A stretch of DNA of 64,000 bases, from assembly GCF_030867095.1 (NCBI RefSeq), contig NC_081828.1:51499434-51563433 (forward strand), written 5' to 3'. Origin of the DNA: Alligator mississippiensis (Eukaryota; Chordata; Crocodylia; Alligatoridae). The notes under the pieces were generated by a model. That model had not been told where the DNA came from, did not search any database, and saw nothing but the letters and a program-made list of their open reading frames with translations. Made by a program: the position numbers and the translations under genes. Shown in pieces: positions 62,980 through 64,000 of the stretch; position 1 is the stretch's first letter, and the number at the start of each line of letters is the position of its first letter.

Positions 62980-63625
62980 AATCTGACAGGGGCTGTGTTG
63001 TGAATGCTTCTGCTATGGCCATTATAGTAGTTGGAACAGTTCATGCCAAGAAATTAGACCATTTCTAAATGACAACTGTCATACAACAACAGAATATCTA
63101 AAGCCAACCCCAAAGAATAGTCTATACTTACTGGCTGGCATTGCACTACCTGATATCAGAAAGAAGGTAGTGAGCCAAAAAGAAAGATCATAGCAGATGG
63201 AAGACCCCAGGCATTTGCTCTGTAGTCACACACAAGTAACTAAATGGAAAGAGTTTTGTGACCAGTGTTGTGCTGTTGGACATGACTGATAGGGTATGAT
63301 TAACGTTATGGAAGAAAATATTACATGCAATCAGGTGCTCTGAAATGGACCTGGAACCCCAGGAGGACCTTTCCAAAGAGGTGGATCTAGACTGGCCAAC
63401 ATGGCGATACCTGAATCACCTGCACATGCAAACTAAAAGATCAAAAACAAACATGATCAAATGGGGCTACTTTGATGATACAAACATATACGAGTGCAGT
63501 GAAGTGCAGACTATGGAGGACCTGCTTGTTTGCTGACTTCTTGGTGATACCTGTACGATGGAGAACCTCGCTGCAGCAATGGAAAGAGCCATTGCTTGTG
63601 CACAATTCTGGAAATTCATCTAGTT
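62980..63625 (+). mobile_element. Non-LTR retrotransposon ORF2 C-terminal fragment, family undetermined
   Basis: A broken frame reads HAKKLDHF, then LAGIALPDIRKKVVSQKE and MEDPRH. Further on come SKTNMIKWGYFDD, EVQTMEDLLVC and AAAMERAIACAQFWKFI before a stop. LAGIAPPDIRR-like and a C-terminal QTM-x-H/D-LLVC-P motif are common to non-LTR retrotransposon ORF2 ends. It is not CR1 by these motifs. Frameshifted and interrupted by stops. Confidence 0.6.
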
Positions 63626-64000
63626 TATAACAAGGACACAAGAAGAAGAAGAAGAACTCAAGAAGCTGGCTGAATGGGCATGGACAGAAAACTTCCCTCT
63701 TTCCTCAGTTAAGTTGGCCATGTGTTAGTCAGACAATACAGGGAAACTCATCCTGTTGCCAGTTCTGTTCTTTGGATACATGAAGACCCCAGACTCCAAA
63801 GCTCCTAAATCACCAGCTTTTGCAGCTTTAAATATGAGCATTTTAGGTCAAGCCTCTTGGTCGAGGTGTTTGAAAGTGACAGGTGATTTTGGAAGCTCTG
63901 GAGGAGGCATGTTAGAGGGATCTAATTTCCAGAAAGTCTTTACCACCCAGCCACTGAAAACCAGGCTCCCTTAAGGTGTCTCAGATGGGCACTGAAAAAT
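63626..64000. other. Right-edge sequence, no exon recognised
   Basis: Expected to be intron of the ADAMTSL2-like gene. No candidate for the preceding cysteine-rich exon was found here. Confidence 0.4.

Overview
The window is a vertebrate chromosomal segment, most likely from a sauropsid reptile and probably a crocodilian. Evidence for this is the abundance of CR1 retrotransposons, many hAT-type DNA transposon remnants, a Penelope-like element with a GIY-YIG domain, MIR/SINE pieces, low gene density and exons with ordinary GT-AG introns. The species cannot be fixed from sequence alone.

Two protein-coding genes are supported. On the plus strand, FAM163 (body most like FAM163A) has two coding exons, at 37672-37764 and 39461-39853, giving a 161-residue protein with one N-terminal membrane segment. 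On the minus strand, an ADAMTSL2-like gene runs from its PLAC domain at 43490 up to at least 62655 in 14 exons. It encodes the cysteine-rich module, the spacer, six thrombospondin type 1 repeats and PLAC. Its 5' exons lie beyond the right edge. The two genes face each other tail to tail, and candidate poly(A) signals sit about 200 bp apart near 42.8-43.0 kb.

The tail-to-tail pairing of a FAM163 gene with an ADAMTSL2 gene also occurs on human 9q34 (FAM163B with ADAMTSL2). Here, however, the FAM163 tail reads like FAM163A (human 1q25), and the ADAMTSL2-like protein is noticeably diverged from human ADAMTSL2. This suggests the other half of an ancient duplicated block, with an ADAMTSL2 duplicate that mammals appear to have lost. 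That is the most interesting reading of the window and it is an inference to be tested by phylogeny and synteny.

The left 37 kb contains no exon I can defend. It holds a ~60-bp minisatellite-like repeat (61-400) related in inverted orientation to 19560-20115, a family of hAT elements (several with visible 8-bp target duplications), CR1 fragments, and a large decayed CR1 (about 26080-29405, minus) with ORF1 esterase-like, endonuclease and RT parts. That CR1 is interrupted by a second CR1 inserted on the plus strand. At 20544-21612 two hAT elements stand side by side sharing the same 8-bp target. Gene introns on the right carry a Penelope-like fragment, CR1 tails, a (TG)n tract and, near the right edge, a minisatellite and an old non-LTR retrotransposon fragment.
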